Assembly (NCBI RefSeq): GCF_001949145.1
Contig: NW_019091605.1
Location: 313,416 to 352,617, forward strand
Direction of reading: 5' to 3'
DNA from: Acanthaster planci
Lineage: Eukaryota > Echinodermata > Asteroidea > Valvatida > Acanthasteridae
DNA length: 39,202 nucleotides
Part shown: positions 21,425 to 33,568 of the stretch, piece after piece
Layout: each line of letters starts with the position of its first letter
How positions within the stretch are numbered: the first letter of the stretch is position 1
The notes under the pieces: model-generated
The model's database searches: none
Seen by the model: only the letters and a program-made list of their open reading frames with translations
Told to the model about the DNA's origin: nothing
Program-made: the position numbers and the translations under genes

Positions 21425-23610
21425 CATGACGGCCCATGCAGCATAGCAATTTGTTGTGACTTGTACCTCGGTCACTTTGTTTTCTTTTGTTCTTACATTT
21501 TTGTTTGTTTTCTCTATAGTGTAACTAATCAATGGCCACCCAGACGTGGATGTCAAAGAGGGAGGGAGAATGTGAGTGTAAGTTACCTTGTATAGTTTGA
21601 TTAAAATAAATATTCCAAAGGCATTCGTATCGTCATTGCATATTTTAATAAGGAACAAAATTTTGCTCGGCAGAACTTAACCAACTATGTTCTAGACTGT
21701 TAAATAAGGGCTTTTGAATCTGTAGATAACCCTAACAGATAACCAGGGTAATTGTAAGCCTTATTATTATCCTTAAAGTATAAGATTCATAAGATGTTGT
21801 AGGGCCTAAATACCGCGTTTTCGCTTCTCTGATCACAAGAAAATGCCTCCAAGTTAAAATTGTGAGTTACACCAAAAACGGATAAGGGAAAACAGTCGAT
21901 ATTTTTATCTACTTTTTGTGCTTGGACGAACTGATTAAGCTTTTTAACTGTTTAAATTACAATTTATTTTTATAGGTAAAACCGTAATTATTATCTGACC
22001 CTACATTTCCCTTGGCTGCACAACCCACTCACATTTGAGAGGATAATTTCGCTTCTTTAATATAAGTGCGTTTTTCTTTTTCATTATTATTGGTTTTCAA
22101 ATCGGAAAATGTGTAAATGAATTAGTAATGGGGGTATTCGTTTTTGTGCAAAATGGAACAAACAATGAAATCCCCGTTTCTGTTTAACAAGTACAAAATT
22201 CTATTTCAGTGAGGGTGTTTTCAATCATATAAATTCAGCGTTCAATTTTTCGATATTGCACTGGTTTAGATTGTTAACATTCGTTTTTGTGCGAAATCGA
22301 ATGTACCTCTGCAATCCTGCGTTAATCTTAATTTGAACTCGCAAAATATGCATGCAATTTCGTCCGAAGTGTTATTTAAGGTATGACTGGTCAGGAATTT
22401 GAATTCATTTGTGTGCTAACAAAAGTTATATCCTTAAAAGTGTCTAGTTGAATGGTGAAATGTTTGAATATTCATGACCGAAATAGACCACTCATATTGC
22501 CTTACATACATACCGACTACTGTACGATTCCTATACAAACACCAACGCTGAGGCAATCTTTACTTCTCGCGCTAATTTTTTGCCACGATCACATGGAAGT
22601 TCACACGTAGCCTTCTTGCAATTGCTGATCACGAAGATACAGAAAGTCATAGACTTTAATTGCTTTACGTTTGATAACAAACACACTATAATCCTGCACA
22701 AGTAACAATACCTTCATTATCAAAGTAGTGTCATGATTTCTGTAACCCTGTATATTTCTAATCAAATTAAACGCAAATGTTGTGAATTATAATTTCAGCA
22801 AATGAAAATGAATACTCAATACCGACAATTTTGTTCGGCGACTAAGATCGCAAAAAGGTTACAATTGGCAACGAATACGTCAAATCGAAATCACAATCTC
22901 TTATTTGTTACTTCTGAAATGAAATGTGATGCACATTCATTTATTTTGAGGGCTGCGAAACGAAGTTGAATACCCGTACTGCAAAAACGAAACCAGACAC
23001 CCTGACTATAATGTGCTTTTGGGTCATATGAAATCTGACGAATGCGATAAGCCACCAAACTATAGCAAAAACGTTTCTGTGCCAATTCATGCTTATGCAT
23101 TATTGGCGAGTCTTCTTTTGGGAGATATGCCTTATTTTAAATTAGCAAGACTAATACGAAGGGCCTAGATTATCTCGCCCTTTTGGCTGTTCTTCTTTTT
23201 TTGGGTTGTTTTATCTTTCCAGTCAGTACAATCATGATGTGAATCGGCATGAAAGATTAAAGTTTATCTGCAAAGCAGTCCATTTGTAAACTGTGTGATG
23301 ATTTTTACATGTAGCTTCTGGACGATGCAGAACGTCAAACTGATTTGTAAGATTGGCTGTCCGGGACATCATTTTAATTTCTGCACTAAAGTCTAAAGAA
23401 CGTTAACCAAAGTTGTCAAAGCGTAAGGGGAACAAAGGAAACAGTCTTTTACATTTGTAATGGATCCAGTTATTTATGAGTAGGCCTTGCAGCTCGCTTC
23501 CCCTCGATTCCTACTTCTTGCACTCCCCATGTCTCGCAAAGTGTTCTTAAATTAAACTCCAATTTTCGTCCATGTCCCGTTTGTGTCATGTCAAGCGCTG
23601 CATGATGACT
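21425..23610 (+). repeat. ILP-containing segmental duplication, copy M, 3' part
   Basis: 21425-22750 aligns with intron 1/exon 2/intron 2 DNA of copy L read backwards (about 3740 down to 2250). 22990-23610 aligns with DNA downstream of the A-chain exon (reverse of 1-560, and 34010-34586). Between 22750 and 22990, where exons 3 and 4 should lie, neither B-chain nor A-chain sequence is present. The hormone-coding part is therefore deleted while the flanks remain. Confidence 0.75.
21520..21571 (+). pseudogene. ILP copy M relic: pro-region exon 2 only, with in-frame stop
   Basis: This 52-nt block is the homologue of ILP exon 2 (31429-31480 and 3620-3569). It still has a tctctatag acceptor before it and a gtgagt donor after it. 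In the phase used by both intact genes its first whole codon is TAA (21522-21524), where the others have CAA. The rest reads LINGHPDVDVKEGGRM. Exon 1 is missing from the promoter-side remnant, and exons 3 and 4 are missing between 22750 and 22990. The locus cannot make an insulin-like hormone. Confidence 0.8.
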
Positions 23611-25367
23611 TTGCGCTAAAGCGTTGACCTTTTTCAGCAATATGGGCTTTTACTATTGTTCACAAAGGATGTGATAATCAGGGTCAACATTTTACAGAAT
23701 GTACTAAAATGAGCGGGATACAAAGGTTTGAGGTGACAGTCAAACTGTAGAGCTGGTTTGTTGCTCTCACTTCTCTTCTATTGCTTGAACTAAGTTCATG
23801 GTTTTGAATGAGGTGTAGCTTAAGACAACAGTGCAACACATCAGAGGCACAGTTACAGAGGCGAAGGCAGGAAGATTAGAAACTCCAGTCAAACATAGTG
23901 GGCACGGTACGGGTGTATTGCATTGCAGAACTCGACCCATCGGGCCGTGGTGGGAGCTGTGCTGGATGGGGCTAGCGGTATGTACTGACCGCACTGCCGC
24001 TCAGACAAGAAGGTGGTGAGGCGCAATGATCGAATCGCCGCACTGCGCCAATGGCTCAGCGTAGAGACGGAGAGCACCGGGGCTAATTGACTGCAGAGTT
24101 GAATAAAGCTTAATGGTAAAGCTATGCAAGCTGAGTATGCATGTACATTCAACATCAGTTCGTGTTTTTACAAATGCGCAGGTTGGCTCCAAGAACACTA
24201 ACAATGTAATTTATACTACTTAAGATGGAAGGGGGTCATACTAAGAAACGGTGATCTCGTGCGCACAGGAAAAAAGTACGATAATAAAGTCTTTCTACAG
24301 AGCACAAAAAATTCAACTTTAATCAAAAACTAATAGCAAAACGATTTAATGGGATTTTCTGAAGAAAAAAATCAACAAAACCTAAAAATCTAAGAGAATT
24401 GACCGTCAAAGTCGCACCCCTGTACGCTTTCAATGGCCCGCTCAGACTTCTTGCCGCCAAGGCCATGTGTGTGCATGCGTACATAATTATGAATTTATTT
24501 GCGAAGAAGTCTATCGGATGGCAGGTCAGTATAGGTCCAAAATTGCCTGCGCGGACCGAATCACAATTTGTAGGCTGTCAAAATCTCTGTTATTAAAGCG
24601 TTTCGTAGCATGTGCACTGGGTGGTTGTTAAAAAATTGGATAAAATCCAGGGACAGGACTGCTAGCTTGTATTTCTGAAAGTATCAGACCAAACGAGGCC
24701 CTCTAATTTGTTCTAGTTTTCACTGGAGAGTGAGCATCAATTTTCCAAATGCCGATTGGCCTCAAAATTGTTCTTGGGGGGTGATTTCTATGGAGATAAA
24801 TATCTTCGAAATCACGGTTAAAGCCACTGAAAATTGAAAGGAAAACGAAAGATGAGGAAGTGAACTTTATTTTGGTATGTGTCTTGAACACCTATGAAAT
24901 CTGTGAGTATTTTTCCTTATTTTTTGAAGTGGTGATATTTATCACTGTTGTCCATGGCAGCTTATTTACTGGTCTGTACCCATTAACATGGGCGATTCAC
25001 AATGCAGTGCGCCACCAACAGGCCTTCTTTGCAGTGCGTTGTGATCGACAGAGTTACATTCGCCGGCTACACTGAGCGCGAGGAACTTGATTTGTTCCCG
25101 ATGTTTGCTCGTCTGATTCTGAAGTGTTTTTAGTATCAGTGTCAATCAAGATGGCGGTTTTGTGAAGCAAGGAATGGCCTGATCAGTCAAACATTTCCAG
25201 ACATTGTTTAGTGGCATTTGCTGAAATGCAAATCGTGGCAAGTCGACCATGTTTTGTCTACCAGTAACTTTAAAAACAATTCGTGTCGCACCATAATGCC
25301 AATCACTCTTGCGACTACTTAATATTAGTAGCTATTTTGGTTGTAAAGTCAACATCTTAAACCACTA
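23611..25367. other. Unassigned intergenic stretch
   Basis: A GC-richer patch at 23830-24110 is open in several frames on both strands, but shows no domain. The remainder is AT-rich with no recognised feature. If copies M and R are collinear, this corresponds to 34586-35848, but the two share no obvious sequence. Confidence 0.4.
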
Positions 25368-25695
25368 GCTCTGATACAGTTGTAAATCCCACTCCGGTAT
25401 GGTGGGGGGCATTGGAGCATATAATAAGCTTTTGGAGGGGTCCAGTCCGAGCTAGCACCCCCTCCGTGACAAATCCTGGGTGGGCCATCGCCGGTTGCCT
25501 TTTATACGGGTTGAGCTAAATTAGGTTTGTTTTAGACGTATTTGGAAGGAAATGACAAATCAAAATAATAATTAATATAAGTACTGTATTGAACACAGTC
25601 GAGCTTGCACACGGGAAAGTTATCATACACGCAATCATAATACAAACGCTTTGCTGGTCCACATGATGGGAATTTAGGTCTTCAAAATCTGGCCC
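25368..25695 (+). repeat. ~320-bp block duplicated at 35848-36158
   Basis: Landmarks shared in order with 35848-36158: agctctgata-agttgtaaa, cccactcc-gtatgg, gagcatat-ataagcttt, gagcta, tttagac-ca/gtatttggaa, ctgaacacag/ttgaacacag, gagcttgcacac, gggaaagttat, caaacgctttgctggt and ttgggaattta. Either a dispersed repeat or the far 3' end of the ILP duplicon. Confidence 0.75.
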
Positions 25696-25943
25696 TCAGG
25701 AACTTAGATTTCGTTATCTTTGCAGCAGAGAAGGTGACAACATCTGCTCAACCGATGACAACATTATCAACACCGAAAGTGGAAACTTTCTGAACACGTT
25801 TTGCCGGCTTAATGTTATACTATTTGTCTTGTGCAGAGCACACTAAAACTGTGTATTCGTGCACTGGACCTTTCCTTAAATATCGATGTTGGGAGCCAAG
25901 ATATCACAGCCAAGTGCTCAGTTAGGTTTGCTTTTAAATGGCA

Positions 25944-25970
25944 ACCTTCTCTAAAACGTTTAGAGAAGGT
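25944..25970. repeat. 12-bp perfect inverted repeat with 3-nt loop
   Basis: accttctctaaa (25944-25955) and tttagagaaggt (25959-25970) pair completely. There is no T run behind it and no gene next to it, so a terminator role is not supported. Confidence 0.7.
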
Positions 25971-28900
25971 GTATAATTCGACTTTTGAATTGTATTATGG
26001 CACACAAGTGTTATTCTAGGCGAGCAAGTTAGTTTTTGTGGGCACTCAAGGCTCGCCTGAAGACAACCACTCGCCATTTTTTATTTTAGACGTACAGAAT
26101 ATTCATGAGTCTACTACTATATTTGGACATCGTGTTTCTATTAATGGCACATTTAGTAGTGCGTGCATTCTTTGTTTTTAGGGTGCTTAACTTGTCACTT
26201 ACATCGAGTTTGAAGTACATCTTTAGCTACATAAGCATGTGGACAGAGCAGTTCTGTAAACAGTGGGGTACACTTACACAATGGGATTGTCTTTGCAGCA
26301 GAAATTTAGTAATCTTTAAATGTTTACAAACATAATATATGACTCTGTGATGTTGCCTTTAAAGTATTACCTGTGTACATTACATGGTCTTCCTGTTTGT
26401 ATTTTGGATTTTCTTGTGCTAATTTTCTGTCAACCCTTTCCTGCATGTTTCTCTCGTATTTCAATTTTACCGAACGATGACGAGGATTGTGGAATGAACC
26501 AGTTAAGAGTCTAATTTCCTCTTCGTATCTGGCTGTTTGGCTGGAAAGAGGGCGCCCTGGAAGCCCGGTCCTATATACTAAATGAAAACATACCATATTA
26601 TACCAAACATGCAGTACAGTCACGCCATAGAAATTACTCAGTGTGTGTTTGGGGCTCTCAAGCAGTAATAAACGTTAGACCTGCTGATAGGAGATGCTAA
26701 AAGAAAATTTCCGCCTTTTATTGTTTCTCAAAATACTGTTGTCGCCTTTTTCTATCCCGAATAAAATTAGGAAAACACATCAATCGAGTATTGTCTGCGG
26801 CTTACCCTTCAGGATCCTTGCTTTTCCTTGTCAGGAACTGAGGGTATGACTTATAACAAGAGGTGCGATATCGAACCTCCAAAGAGACACAGTCTTTGTC
26901 CCAAATGTGTATCAAGACATTCTCGTCTCTTTTGCTCTCTGCTGCTCGACAAAAGATTCCTGGAAAAGAAATATAAAAGAAAATACAATTTAAACCATAG
27001 TACTTGTGCTCTTAATCTTCTAACCAATTTGTTAAATGCTATTTGTTGCTAGACATTTTTGGAATGATTGTTTGCACCGTCTGTATTATCAGTCCAAATA
27101 AAGGCCACTGCTCAATGTGGACCCTTAATCAGGGCTCTTCGTGTACTCTGTCAATGCTTGGGTCAAGGATGGATGTATAAAACAGCTTTCAAATATTCAA
27201 AAGTTTCACCCACTGACATCTGCTACATTTTATGCGCTGAAATTCCATCAGCACGTTCATTACTAATGCGACCAGCCATTCGCTGGTTGTCGTTTCAAGG
27301 GAATATGCGGGTGAAGCTTTAAAAGTGTACATGTATCCATATCCAGGACCCAAGAGAAGGGCCTTGTTTATGGGTCTATTGCTTAATGCTGCCAGCTCTG
27401 GTGAGATTGAAGCACACTACAGCATGAGGATTTGTATTGTTACCTCTGTAGATTTATGGCAACTTTGCAAACCTGTGGTAGTAATGTGCATGCTCCTGCC
27501 TTATTTGTATATTCCATGGGAAAGGTCCACTCGTTGAGTCCAAGTTCCTAGAAATAGCTTCAGTGGTGGGCATGTATTGATATACCAATATAAACCTTAC
27601 CTACATTGTAAATTATTATTTATTTGATTTCGAAAGCTACTTCAATCAACATGCCCTTGCCTGATTGCAATGTAATAGTACATGTAGTAAGGCAGCTTAT
27701 CTCCATCCGAAATTTCTGCCTGCAACAGCTTATCCTTGACATGCTTGACATATTTCCCATGTCGGGTAACGAACAACTCTACTTTCTTCCATCATGTCCA
27801 TGACGCATGCGAGTTAATATACAACCTTACACTTATGAAACGCCAAAAAGGCATTTAATGTGAATGCCGAATCGGTAGGCAACACACCAGACATTGCCAG
27901 ACTCAAAGTCATGAGAGCTATTCTTGAAGATCTTCCAGAAAAAAAATCTGTATCTAGCCCAGAGCTTTTTAGGGGAAGAAGATGAAGCTTCAGAGGGAGA
28001 ATCTCCGTGTAAGTATTGTTTTGGGCAGCATTTACACGTTTAAAAACATCCGGTGACAATGTACATGATGATGTACATATGTACATGCTTCGTCACAGCT
28101 GGCATAGTCTGTGCAGCGTGCAGGTAGTCCCTCGCACTTGGTTTGTTCGGTGATTTCGCGATCTCTGCCGCATAAATCAAGCCAAGTTTTGGCACATGAA
28201 GTGACTTTTCTCCATCAGGCATTCGTAAGGGCTTTTACTTTTTCAAACTTGTCCGATTCTACACGCATTGAATTCTGGAAATTCGTCGATGTTGACGTTA
28301 AGGCGCATGGCGTCCGCATCGTCGGATGTCACCATGTTTACTGATTCGTGTCATGACTCACGACCTTCGTTCTGGGCTCAGATTGGACAATTTGCATCAC
28401 GTAGTCAGATTACACCATTCGCGAACGATTTTTAAACGTGGCAAATTTCACACATAGAGCTTCCCCGACCACAAAATAGTTCGCTCTTCCTACCCAAATT
28501 ATTAAAAAAACTGCAGGATAACTTGTGGAGAACTTTTGCATTTGTCATCTCTGGTAATTTATGTACTCGATTCTGTTGAGAAAATCTATTCCCGCAGTTT
28601 TTGGAACGAAACGAAAGAATTTAGGGGTTCAGCTGACTGCCTACAAGAAAGGTGATGAAACCAGACCGGTCGTAGATGCAGCAGCCAGTCGAACAAATCT
28701 GCCACATAAAGCATAGCCCGTAGATCTAGAGTCATCAGCCCGACGACGTAAAAACACTGCTGGTACATACAACCATTTTCAGCATGGAACCCTAGCCCGG
28801 TAAATCTGTATGGCTCCCATCTTAAGTCTCGAGATCCCTACTACCTCCACCGTAAGTTCAAAATAAAATTCTGCTGTGACATCCTTTCCGTAGTAATAAA

Positions 28901-29350
28901 CCCCTGATATAAATTTGCTAACAATAAGAAAAACATTCCTGGATCGCCACTCCGACACGTCTGTACTAAATAAAAGGTCAAATGCCTATAGCAGAGAAAA
29001 ACCCAAGGTCGTGTTAGCACTGAATTCGCACCAGAGTGTATAGTATTTATATGCATGTACGTTGGGTAAGGCAAAAACCCCGTAATATAACAATTTTCAC
29101 ACCTCGGTATTTGTCTATGGCAAGTTTCAATTTTGTCGAACTTGTGGTTCTGGAGATATTGGCTTGCCATAGGTCACGTGACAAATGAAGACTTCATCAA
29201 GACTTCTTGTATAAAAAAAAAGTGATAAGAAATTTAGTTTCAACATATCCAGTGAATTTCATGCTGGTGAGAACTTGTTTAGTATGTGAAACAAAATTCA
29301 CATTTCTGGATGACGCTATCATGATGTAACAATTTTCTTAACAACCTATA
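25971..29350. other. Unassigned intergenic stretch of about 3.4 kb
   Basis: Read in all frames; the open stretches (for example 26324-26623 minus, 27068-27537 plus, 28841-29170 minus) show no domain, signal peptide or splice-consistent extension that I recognise. No paired terminal repeats were seen. It may hold unrecognised exons or old transposon DNA. Confidence 0.4.
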
Positions 29351-30456
29351 CCTTTACTGGCACTACCAAAGAGCTTGCAAAAGGATTTTTGAAAATGTAT
29401 GTGTTTTAAAAGCTGTCAATACCGATAATAGACTCCTGAGAGGACTTAGCAAATCTAATATCAGATGGGGTCCCTATAACCAAAATGTCATGTGAAAAAA
29501 TTGAAACTATGAGCTGTTTTGAACCTAAGCTTCCACAGTGTAATACCTGCAATAATTATGAAGAAAGTCTCTGACCTTAGGGTTTTTACTCGTTGATTAC
29601 AAACACATGATTACGTAAATAAACCTCCATCAAACAGATTTCTATTACGTAATTGAAAATATCTTCGCAATGCAACATGAGCTCCAAATGAAATGTTTAG
29701 CACAATTCAAAAGCACTGTAAGTTAAATTTGATATCTCAAACAACAATTTCTAACAACTATTTCGGGACAAAATAAACGTTAGTTTTAAGTTTCGTTTAT
29801 CAATAATTTTTTTTGGAGGACACCCTGTAGTATGAACCCTCTGCTAGGTACATTGTGTGTTTATAGCGTGTGATGATGTATCGTCAATATCTTACAATCG
29901 ACAACTAAAATCAACTAAAAATACAATGAACTGGCAAAAGTGCGCAACTTCATCACTGAAACGCAATTAGTTTAAGCAAATTCAGGGACTAGTCGGTATG
30001 TTTGATGATTATTTTTCAAGCGGGGTTCACATTTTTTATTCTGCTGGTAAAAATGTTTGACTTTGGTAAACGCAAAGTCGGTGTAGAAAGTTGTTGACTT
30101 GCATTGATTAAAATTAAATATTGGTCAAGGCCACAATTACTTTTTCGACATAGCGGTAATCGAAAGCCAGAAATTAAATGAAAAGAGAGTATGACAGAAC
30201 CTTTATTTTTTATGGAACTGTCTAAAATTATCCTGTTGTTTGATATAGAGTTCGTGAAGTTCACGTTTGTGAGTCTGGGTAATCTTATCAGAACCAAAAA
30301 TATACTTACAACCCAGGCATTATTAATTTTGCTTAATTATATAGCGACGCAGTTGGACAAAGACATCATTCGAGTATCTTCTTGAGATGGATAAGATGGA
30401 CTTCTCCTGGTACGTCAATTTCGACCACATTAACATTTGATTGCCTCCAAACTGCT

Positions 30457-30462
30457 TATAAA
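30457..30462 (+). promoter_or_regulatory. TATA box of ILP copy R
   Basis: TATAAA in the context ctgcttataaagac, 119 bp before the ILP start codon. Transcription would start near 30485-30490, giving a leader of about 90 nt. The corresponding stretch is absent from copy L (lost at the N at 5096) and not recognisable in copy M. Placement is consistent with a core promoter; no transcript evidence is available. Confidence 0.55.
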
Positions 30463-30575
30463 GACTTGATCTTGCCACATTTTGGCATACTGAGGCTCGG
30501 CGTGTACTGCTTCTTCTAGTGCAACCTTTGTTGTTAATACCGTTGGTTCAACAGCTTACAATCACCACCATCATC

Positions 30576-33445
30576 ATGAATCGATTCATCGTTTTGCTGG
30601 TTCTTTGCGCCATTGCAGGTGAGTTGATAATTCACGTAGCCTCTATTGGTGTTCCCTCGTGGTGAATACGCATCAATTAATAGTATCTTACGGTTCTGTG
30701 TTAGTCTTCTGAATGTTGGCCTTGCTAATCACAGTTGCCTAATTGGTCCCTGAACGAACGAGCGATGACTATGTCATCCTTTCCAACTTTGTCAGCCTGC
30801 ACTCACGCTATAGCTCAAGCACCTCATCACAGGCTGTGGGCCTTTCCGACCCTCGTGCGTACCCTCCGTGAACAAGCAATTACGCTAATTAACGTGTCTG
30901 TTCCACATACAGACAATGCATACACAATCTGAGTCTCAAATGCCGCGGTGAGCTGGTCACAGGACGGACAATCCCGCTCATTGGGTACGACTTGGGACCG
31001 GTTAATGCATGATCTTTTTATGGATGTATGAAGAACCTAATTCTGTGGGCGAACTCGATAAATATTCTGTTTGTTGTTTTTTTCCTTTAATATTTTTGTT
31101 TTGTCGAATTTCGGAACGTATTTTAGTCGGAGGGATCACAGACTCCCTACCATTCCAGTTATTTCTGGCTATTTTTAGCAGTCCTTTCACCATGTGCGCC
31201 GTGCAGGTCGCCTCACGTTACTTTCAGGAACCAAAAGCTGAGTTTGGATTACCAATTAAGACCTGAAATAATAATTAATACTCCACACCCAGCAAATAAG
31301 GGAAATTTTCTAATTTTTTAAATGTTATTTAGGTTTTGTGCGTTTGTAATGAAATAAATTAATTTGTAATATGTACCTCTGTCACTTCGTTTTCTTTAAT
31401 TCTTAAATTCCGGTGGTTTTCTTTATAGTGCAACAAATCAGTGGCCACCCAGACGCGGCTGTCAAAGAGGGAGGGAGAGCGTAAGCAAAGTTATCTGTAG
31501 TTTGCTTAAAATAAATCTTCAAAAAGACATTCATACTGTCATTGGTCTGTTTATTTAGAAACAAAATTGGTCGGACTTAATTAACTATGTTTAAGACCTT
31601 TGGAATCTGTAGATGACATGGTAATTATAAGCTTTATTATCCTCCTAAAAGTATCTAATGCATCAAAATTGTAATTACCGTTTTGTGCAATTCAGCAAAA
31701 AAAAACCAAATATTCATATAATGTTAACTGCAATGCTGTGTGCTTTTCCATATCCCAACTACAGTTCATCTTGTGACTTGTCAATGTCTGACCTAAATAC
31801 GCAACATGCCAGCTTGATATTTGACCTTGAACCAGACGAAATATGGCCGTAATGTCATTGCTGATCGGCAAGAAAAATATCATACCGTTAGAAATGCGTT
31901 CACTCCTCAATATTTTTGTCAGTAACTACAAAACCAACACTTCCACATAAATATGGAGTTGAATTGAACGTGACAATTTGGAATACGGAGAGCCAATTAC
32001 TTCGATATTTGGGATAATTTATTTTTCAATTGCGAGGTGTACTAAAGAGCGTGCCCCGGCGCTTTACATCAACTTTTCTTGAACTGTCAAGAAGTTTACA
32101 TTCACTGCTCATATTTAGGCAGTTTTGTATGACAATCCACTTCAAAAAGGTTTCAACAGAAGGGTTCTCTTACCCGAAATTTCCCCGGAACACTTTCGCT
32201 TCTATAATAAAAAGGAAATACCTTGTGAGTTAAACCCAAATCAGTCAATATTTTCATCTACTTTCCATGCTTGGGCAAACTGAGTATTTTTTTTCATTGG
32301 TTTCAAATACGATTCATTTTAGTAGGTTAAACTGGAATTATTACCCGACCCTACATTTCCCTTGGCGGTACAACCCACCCAGGTTTGACAGGATGATTTC
32401 ACTTCTTTGAGTTAAATTCACTCGAAATTCAGACATCACCTATCGACTGGAGTGTAATGAAGCGTACGAGGCATTCAGATGTCGTTGATCCATTTGATGC
32501 TGGTTGATATTTTGCCAACCGCAGTCTACTTCATTGGTCTTAAAGCACGACCTTTAATTTATAGGAGGTGATATAATAGCCGTCTTGGCCCTATTTTGTG
32601 CAGGGTTCGCGGCCATCCGCACTACTGTGGAGCGACTCTTCAAGAAAAATACCGCGAGATTTGCCACGCGTTCCGTGCAGCCTCCAACCAAGGTAGTTAA
32701 ACCAAAAATCATATTGAAATGTTGTCTCGATCTCTCACCCGTGGTAGTAAGGGTAGTCTCCCCGGGAAGGATTGTTCCTTCTCTTGCCTGCTCTGAGACG
32801 AGCCTGGTTACGTATGTCTGAAACCTTCTGTCCAACCCCCAAAACAGCTAATTTCAGACTAATCCAATTCTCTGCTTTCTCACCAAGGCTTTTCCATAAA
32901 AAAACGTTTGCATAATCTAAGAACTCGTAAAGCACTACTTGTCACGATGCTGTCACAAAAACGCATTCTCTTCACATCTCAAAGAAACTGAAAACTGAAA
33001 TCCAGCAAATTGGTGATTTTCATGCCATTTTCCTCTTTTCTCTTTCATTCTGTATTTCACGCCTTTTATTCCAATTTTTCGGATGTGGGAGTCCCACCTT
33101 GTCTCCATCGACCGACTGTACACGTCATGCTTGGGAAGATTGCAGAAAACTTTCTTGCTAATTAAAGGGCCCTCTCAATTCTGCTCACTCTGCTGTTTTT
33201 AGAAGAATTGATTTTTTTTTAAAGTTGGGCTAATAATGAAATACAATATATTTATAGAGTTATTCCTAGTTAACTTGAACAAACTCAACATTCCACTTTT
33301 CTCCCTTGTCACTCGTGCTGCAGAGTTTCTGGATTCAAAGGACGCCAACACATTCTTGTTCGGACGTAGTATCGGGAAGCGAAACCTTAACGAGGAATGC
33401 TGCGGCGAGGGATGCTCCGATGAGGAAATTTATGAACTCTGTTAA
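30576..33445 (+). CDS. Insulin-like peptide precursor, four exons, intact (ILP copy R)
   Basis: Secreted insulin/IGF/relaxin-superfamily hormone precursor. Coding exons are 30576-30618, 31429-31480, 32604-32692 and 33324-33445 (306 nt, 101 residues). All introns are GT-AG, in phases 1, 2 and 1. Residues 1-20 are a hydrophobic signal peptide starting MNRFIVLLVL; residues 21-35 are a short pro-region. The B chain has C40-G-x2-L-x8-C52, the same spacing as insulin B7-B19. Residues 53-81 form a C-peptide ending G79-K80-R81. The A chain is C87-C88-x3-C92-x8-C101 and ends on the last cysteine. Known family pairing predicts disulfides 40-88, 52-101 and 87-92. The phase-1 intron in the C-peptide matches the ancestral insulin-family intron. 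A TATA box lies 119 bp before the ATG and a polyA signal 118 bp after the stop. No dibasic site separates B from C. The receptor and expression site cannot be inferred. The inverted copy at 971-5095 keeps the same frame and splice sites, which supports the exon model. Confidence 0.93.
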
Positions 33446-33562
33446 AGGAGAAACCAAAGTGAACCCAGCTGACTTCTTGCCATTGGCATATTCAGCCTTA
33501 GAACAAATAATGTTTTCCCTATCAAACGGAGATAGGATTGGTGGCGGTTTTCTTCATTGAAT

Positions 33563-33568
33563 AATAAA
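33563..33568 (+). terminator. PolyA signal of ILP copy R
   Basis: AATAAA 118 bp after the TAA stop of the A-chain exon. The equivalent position downstream of the minus-strand copy also has AATAAA, which supports a short 3' UTR in both genes. Confidence 0.55.

Noticed and set aside
25944-25970. Hairpin as a transcription terminator
   Set aside because: Rho-independent terminators are bacterial, there is no T tract and the context is eukaryotic.
26324-26623. Minus-strand ORF rich in charged residues
   Set aside because: Looks mildly protein-like but has no recognised domain, no convincing start context and no flanking exons.
30016-30297. Minus-strand ORF upstream of ILP (starting MVLIRLPRLTN), also seen at 13210-13494 and 5257-5442
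   Set aside because: The three copies look similar because the whole segment is duplicated; the frame breaks at different points in each copy and there are no coding-type substitution patterns, so it is treated as non-coding.
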